Source: Sipunculus nudus
Lineage: Eukaryota > Annelida > Sipuncula > Golfingiida > Sipunculidae
Assembly: GCA_026874595.1 (NCBI GenBank)
Contig: CM049319.1
Span: forward strand, 4,242,601-4,306,600
Direction: 5' to 3'
Length of the DNA: 64,000 nt
The position numbers were made by a program, and so were the translations under genes. This document shows positions 58,959 to 64,000 of the stretch, piece after piece. The notes beneath the pieces are model-generated. The model saw nothing but the letters and a program-made list of their open reading frames with translations. It did not search any database and was not told the DNA's origin. Each line of letters begins with the position of its first letter. Positions within the stretch are counted from its first letter, which is position 1.

Positions 58959-60572
58959 ACTAGAATACGGGTAGCCGACAAGTGACTACGTGTATCTGCC
59001 AAAATCAGAGTGAAGTGAGGCATGGATTGAGTGGCAAGGGGAAACAGAGTGAGGTATGTTGCATATTAGCATGGATGTCTGCAGCCTAAATGTGTATGTA
59101 GGTTGTGCAACCTACCACAAATCCAGAAAGCTGTCCATGTTGTATACATATGCAAAATTTTAGGCAGAAAAGTCAAACCACTGCATGGATATGAGTGATT
59201 TTAGCCCACGGCAGACAAACAGACAGACGCTGTGCAAAAATGGTTGCAGTTTTGTGTATGATAAAGACCTATGTGAGATCTAAACACAAGCACAATTTTG
59301 GCCCAATCGGTCAAATGGTTCCTGAGATATTAGCTTGGATGTGTGCAGCGTTAACTAGAATGTAGGTGGCGCCACCTGTCATAAAATCAAGAAAGCTATC
59401 CAGGATGTATAAACCTGCACAATTTTAGGCAGTTATGTCAAACCACTACAGAGAAATGAGTGATTTTAGGCCACGGCAGACCAACAGACAGATGCTGTGC
59501 AAAATGTGCAAAAATGGTTGCAGGTGGCCCCTCCAGTTTTGTGTATGATAAAGACCTATGTGAGATCTATACACATGCAAAATTTTGGCCCAATCGTTCA
59601 AACGGTTCCCGAGATATGAGCTTGGATGTCTGCAGCATAAACTAGAATAAAGGTGGCACCACCTGTCATAAAATCAAGAAAGCTATCCAGGATGTATAAA
59701 ACTGCAAAATTTTAGGCAGATATGTCAAACCACTGCCAAGATGTGAGTGACTTTATTGCACAGCAGACAAACAGACAGACGCTGTGCAAAAATTGTTGCA
59801 GGTGGTGCCACCAGTTTTGTGTATGATAAAGAGCTATGTTAGATCTATACAGATGCAAAATTTTGGCCCGATCGGTCAAACGGTTCTCGAGATACGAGCT
59901 TGGATGTCATCAGCGTGAACGTGAATGTAGGTGGTGCCACCTGTCATAAAATCAAGAAAGCTATCCAGGATGTATAAAACTGCAAAATTTTAGGCAGATA
60001 TGTCAAACCACTGCCGAGATATGAGTGACATTATTGCACGGCAGACAAACAGACAGATGCTGTGCAAAAATGGTTGCAGGTGGCGCCACCAGTTTAGCGT
60101 ATGATATAGAGCTATGTTAGATCTATATACATGCAAAATTTTGGCCAAATCGGTCAAACGGTTCCCGAAATATGAGCTTGGATGTCATCAGCTTGAATGA
60201 GAATGTAGGTGGGGCCACCTGTCATAAAATCAAGAAAGCTATCCAGGATGTATACGCATGCCGAATTTCAGGTGAATTAGTCAATTCACTGCCGAGATAT
60301 GAGTGATTTTAACCAAAGGCAGATGAACAGATGGACACTGTGCAAACATGGTTACAGGTGGCGCCACCATTTTTTGTGTATGTTATAGAGCTATCCAAGG
60401 GCTACATTAGTATAAATTTTATTTCCTGATCAGTCAAACGGTTCCCGAGATATGAGCTTGGAAAGCTGATAAAATCAAGTCCCAGAGGAGCCCTCTGGAA
60501 ACTAACGCGGCAACGGCGGAGGAACCCGGTTAATAAACATAGTATCCACAAAACTTCGTTTTGGCGGGAACA
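58959..60572 (+). mobile_element. Family B element in composite
   Basis: Starts ACTAGAATACGGGTAGCCGA and ends in a degraded hairpin at 60542-60571 after a CGGCGGAGG tract. Palindromes intact at 59365, 60079 and 60357, with GGTGGCACCACC/GGTGGTGCCACC variants between. About four units. Confidence 0.78.
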
Positions 60573-62944
60573 AAAATACAGGTGTCTCCACCAGTCTGCA
60601 GAAACTAATAAAAACACTTACAAACATCAATATCCATGCAAAGAATCATGGTGATCTCCCCATTAGTTGTTCAGATACTTCAGCTTTTGTATCAAATTGT
60701 CCATTATTCTGAGGGATACTTCGGAGTCCTATAGCTTGAAGGATATGGGTAACAGAGACCTAAGTTTCCATAGGCACTTTTCATGGGCCTTCTTGCATGA
60801 CAAGAATGAAGATTCTAGGTCCAGTTGTTGCGATTTGTACCCTGTTGACAGATAACCACATCTTTAAAGGTATCAAAAAAAGAGAAAAAAAATCGTAAAA
60901 ATTTGAAAAAAATAGAGGTGGCGCACCCAGTCTGCAGAAACTGATGGAACAGGTCATGATCAATATGTATGCCGAAAATCATGACCATCAGTGTTGTAGT
61001 TATTGAGATACTGCAGTTTTTGTATCAAATTTTCCATTATTCTGGGGGGTAATTTGGAGCCATACAGCTTAAAGAATATGGGTAACAGAGACCTAATTTC
61101 AGGTTTCCATGGAGACTTTTCATGGGTCTCCCTGTGTGTCAAGAATGAAGATTCTAGGTCCAGTTTTAATGATTTGTGCCCTGTTAACAGATGTTCATAA
61201 CTTTAAAGGTCTCAAAAATAGAGAAAAAATTCGTAAAAAAAACCTGAACAAATACAGGTGGTGCCACCAGTCTGCAGAAACTGATGAAAAACTCCATGAT
61301 CAATATCCATGAAAACAATTATGGTGATCTCTGATTAGTTGTTCAGATACTTCAGCTTTTGTATCAAATTTTCCATTATTCTGAGCTGTACTTTGGAGTG
61401 CCATAGCTCAAAGGATATGGGTAACAGAGACCTAATTTCAGGTGTCCATGGAGACTTATCATGGGTCTCCCTGTGTGTCAACAATGAAGATTCTAGGTCC
61501 AGTCCTTACGATTTGTACCCTGTTGACAGATAACTACATCCTGAAAGGTCTCGAAAATAGAGAAAAAAAAAATTGTGAAAATTTGAAAAAATACAGGTTG
61601 CACCACCAGTCTGCAGGTACTGATGAAACACCTCTTGATCAATATGTATGCCAAAAATCATGACCATCAGTGTTGTAGTTATTGAGATGTTGCAGTTTGT
61701 TTTTATCAAATTTTCCATTATTCTGGGGGGTTATTGGGAGCCCCCCATAGCTCAAAGGATATGGGTAACAGAGACCTTATTTCAGGTTTCCATGCAGACT
61801 TTTTATGGACCTCTCAGTGTGTCAAGAATGAAGATTCTAGGTCCAGTCTTTATGATTTGTGCCCTGTTAACAGCTGTTCACATTTTTAAATTCATAAAAA
61901 TCGAAAAATTCAGGTGGCGCCACCAGTCTGCAGGAAGTGATGGAACATCTCATGATCAATACGTATGCCAAAAAACATGACCATCAGTCAAGTAGTTAAT
62001 GAGATATTGAAGTTTTTGTATGAAATTTTTGACTTTTCTGGGGGGTACTTTGGGGCCCCATAGCTCGAAGGATATGGGCAACAGAGATCTAATTTATGGT
62101 TTCCACGGAGACTTGTAATAGGTTTCTAAGTGTTTCAAGAATGAAGAATCTAGGTCCAGCGGTTACGATTTGTGCCACGTTAACAGATGACAGCATCTTT
62201 AAACGTCTCAAAAATAGAGGAAAAAATTGTAAAAAAATCGAAAAATACAGGGGGGGGGCCACCAGTCTGCAGGAACTTATGGAACATCTCATGATCAATA
62301 TGTATGCCAAAAATCATGACCATCAGTGTTGTAGTTATTGAGATATTGAAGTTTTTGTATGAAATTTTTTACTATTCTGGGGGGTACTTTGGGTCCCCGT
62401 AGCTCAAAGGATATGGGTAACAGAGACCTAATTTCTGGTTTCCAAGGAGATTTTTCATGGACCTCTCAGTGTATCAAGAATTAAGATTCTAGGTCTAGGC
62501 TTTACGATTTGTGCCTTGTTAACAGATGTTCACATTTTTAAAGGTCTCAAAAATAGAGAAAAAAATTTGTAAAAAATCGAAAAATAAAGGGGGCGCCACC
62601 AGTCTGCAGGAACTTATGGAACATCTCATGATCAATATGTATGCCAAAAATCATGACCATCAGTCAAGTAGTTAATGAGATATTGAAGTTTTTGTATGAA
62701 ATTTTTGACTTTCTGGGGGGGTACTTTGGGCCCCATAGCTCGAAGGATATGGGTAACAGAGACCTAATTTCTGGTTTCCAAGGAGATTTTTCATGGACCT
62801 CTCAGAATCCCAAGTTACAAGGTTCTAGGTTCAGCGGTTATGATTTGTGCCTGGTTAATGGACGGACAGACGGACAGACGGACGACGGACAAAGAGTGAT
62901 CGCTATAGCTCAGATGACTTTCAGTCAGATGAGCTAAAAATTTG

Positions 62945-63330
62945 CCTGGCAGCCATATTGGATTCAAAAGGAGGTTTTTTAATTTGCCTGTAATTCAAAA
63001 GGTCTAGAGGCCTCATAGGCAATAATCATCCCTGTGAATTTTAGAAAGATGACTTTGAGATATTATGAGGGAAAGAAAATCACCAATTTATGTGGCGGCC
63101 ATATTGGAATTCAAAAGGTTCTGTAATTTTGAAGGTCTTGAGCCAAGAAGAGGCCATAATCATCCCTGTGACACTGAGAAAGATCTCTTTGAGATATTAT
63201 GCAGGAAAGAAAATCACCAATTTATCCGGTGGTCATATTGGAATTTCGAAGGTTTCTGTAATTCGATAGGTCTTGAGCCCTCACAGACACCATTCATCCC
63301 TGTGAATTTGAGAAAAATCATATGTAATCT
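62945..63330. repeat. ~140-bp tandem repeat, three copies
   Basis: Unit contains 'ccatattggaattcaaaagg', 'aatcatccctgtga' and 'gaaagaaaatcaccaattta'. Copies begin near 62949, 63098 and 63228. Probably the core of another element with its ends not visible. Confidence 0.7.
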
Positions 63331-63489
63331 TTGGCTATGATGTGTGCAAAAGAAAGTGTCACTAAAGGACAGAAGGATAGATGTACAAAGCAATCACTGT
63401 AGGACACTGCTTTACCAAGTGGGGCCCAAAAAGATTTTTTGAATCTCCTCTTCCTTCTTGAAGGCACATCTCTACAAAAAATTTCAATA

Positions 63490-63660
63490 AACAAGGCCTA
63501 CAGGCCTAATGCAAACCTGTGCAAAGTTTGACAGTATAAATGGAGGTTTATTTTTAAAATTTAATATTGATCCTTCTAAGTCCTGCATATCTACCTTAGT
63601 CATTATGATTTCAGCAAAATGGACATTTCGGACATGCAAGTTTCAGACTAGGACATTTTA
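63490..63660 (+). repeat. Family F segment, second copy
   Basis: Matches 16540-16735. It ends exactly where a family B element begins (63663). Confidence 0.75.
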
Positions 63661-63662
63661 AA

Positions 63663-64000
63663 ACTAGAATATGGGTAGTCGACAAGTGACTATGTGTATC
63701 CGCAGAAATAAGAGTGGGACGAGTGAAGTGAGGCATGAATTAGGTGGCAAGGGGAATAGAGTGAGGTGTGTTGCATATTAGCATGGATGTCTGCAGTGTA
63801 AACTTGAATGTAGGTGGTGCCACCTGTCATAAAATCAAGAAAATTGTCCTGGATGTATAAACTTGCAAAATTTCAGGTGGATAAGTCAAACCACTGCTGA
63901 GATATGAGTAATTTTATCCCAAGGCAGATGAACAGATGGATGCTGTGCATAAATGGTTGCAGGTGGCGCCACTTGTTTTGCCTATGATGAAGAACTATGT
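63663..64000 (+). mobile_element. Family B element, runs off window
   Basis: Starts ACTAGAATATGGGTAGTCGA; contains GGTGGTGCCACC and, at the edge, GGTGGCGCCACT. The 3' end is outside. Confidence 0.72.

Larger units (their letters stand above)
55456..62940 (+). mobile_element. Family A composite carrying nested B, D and C elements
   Basis: 5' end ACAAGTGACCCATGGGTCA at 55456; 3' hairpin 62907-62935 after an (ACGG/ACAG)n tract. Family A sequence is interrupted by D (55616-58939) and B (58959-60572) and resumes at about 60573 with 336-bp units (palindrome intact at 61913, mutated near 60917, 61257, 61600, 62252 and 62590). The A/B junction is the same as in the GNPTAB intron copy. Confidence 0.75.

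Overview
The window looks like nuclear DNA from an AT-rich invertebrate, most likely a bivalve mollusc. The case rests on short exons with GT-AG borders, kilobase introns, two animal gene orthologues, and many repeats built like the tandem-core 'pearl'/Helentron-type elements known from bivalves. The phylum is an inference; no rRNA, mitochondrial or species-diagnostic sequence is present. I see no prokaryotic features, CRISPR array or convincing tRNA/rRNA gene.

Two genes lie tail to tail. (1) Positions 38-9176 on the + strand hold the last eight coding exons of the GNPTAB orthologue, the alpha/beta subunit precursor of GlcNAc-1-phosphotransferase, which starts the mannose-6-phosphate lysosomal sorting tag. 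They encode 239 residues ending in the Stealth CR4 region, a C-terminal membrane helix and a basic tail. The 5' part lies off the left edge. (2) Positions 41225-14568 on the - strand hold fifteen phase-matched exons of a CRACR2A (EFCAB4B/Rab46) orthologue: a coiled coil, an acidic linker and a complete Rab GTPase domain ending in GCCS. The EF-hand exons were not found and are probably beyond 64000. A candidate alternative first exon at 53719-53652 would give a 557-residue form without EF-hands.

The rest is intron, 3' flank and repeats. Five families share one plan: a 5' end reading ACTAGA (or ACAAGTGACCC), a subterminal segment complementary to the 3' hairpin, a tandem-repeat core, often an (ACGG)n tract, and a 3' hairpin followed by A-rich DNA. 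I call them A (336-bp unit), B (about 280 bp), C (about 304 bp), D (180 bp) and E (about 288 bp). They occupy 2646-7853, 27192-28379, 37772-39692, 42390-44398, 46547-51183 and 53920-64000. Families A, B and C have unrelated cores but all carry the perfect palindrome GGTGGCGCCACC, seen at least 22 times. Their nesting gives a relative insertion history. Family E carries repeated nuclear-receptor-like DR1 half-sites. A separate 934-bp element at 28512-29445 has 14-bp terminal inverted repeats and a TA target duplication.

All coordinates and alignments were made by eye. Homology to human GNPTAB and CRACR2A comes from remembered family sequence, not from a search.
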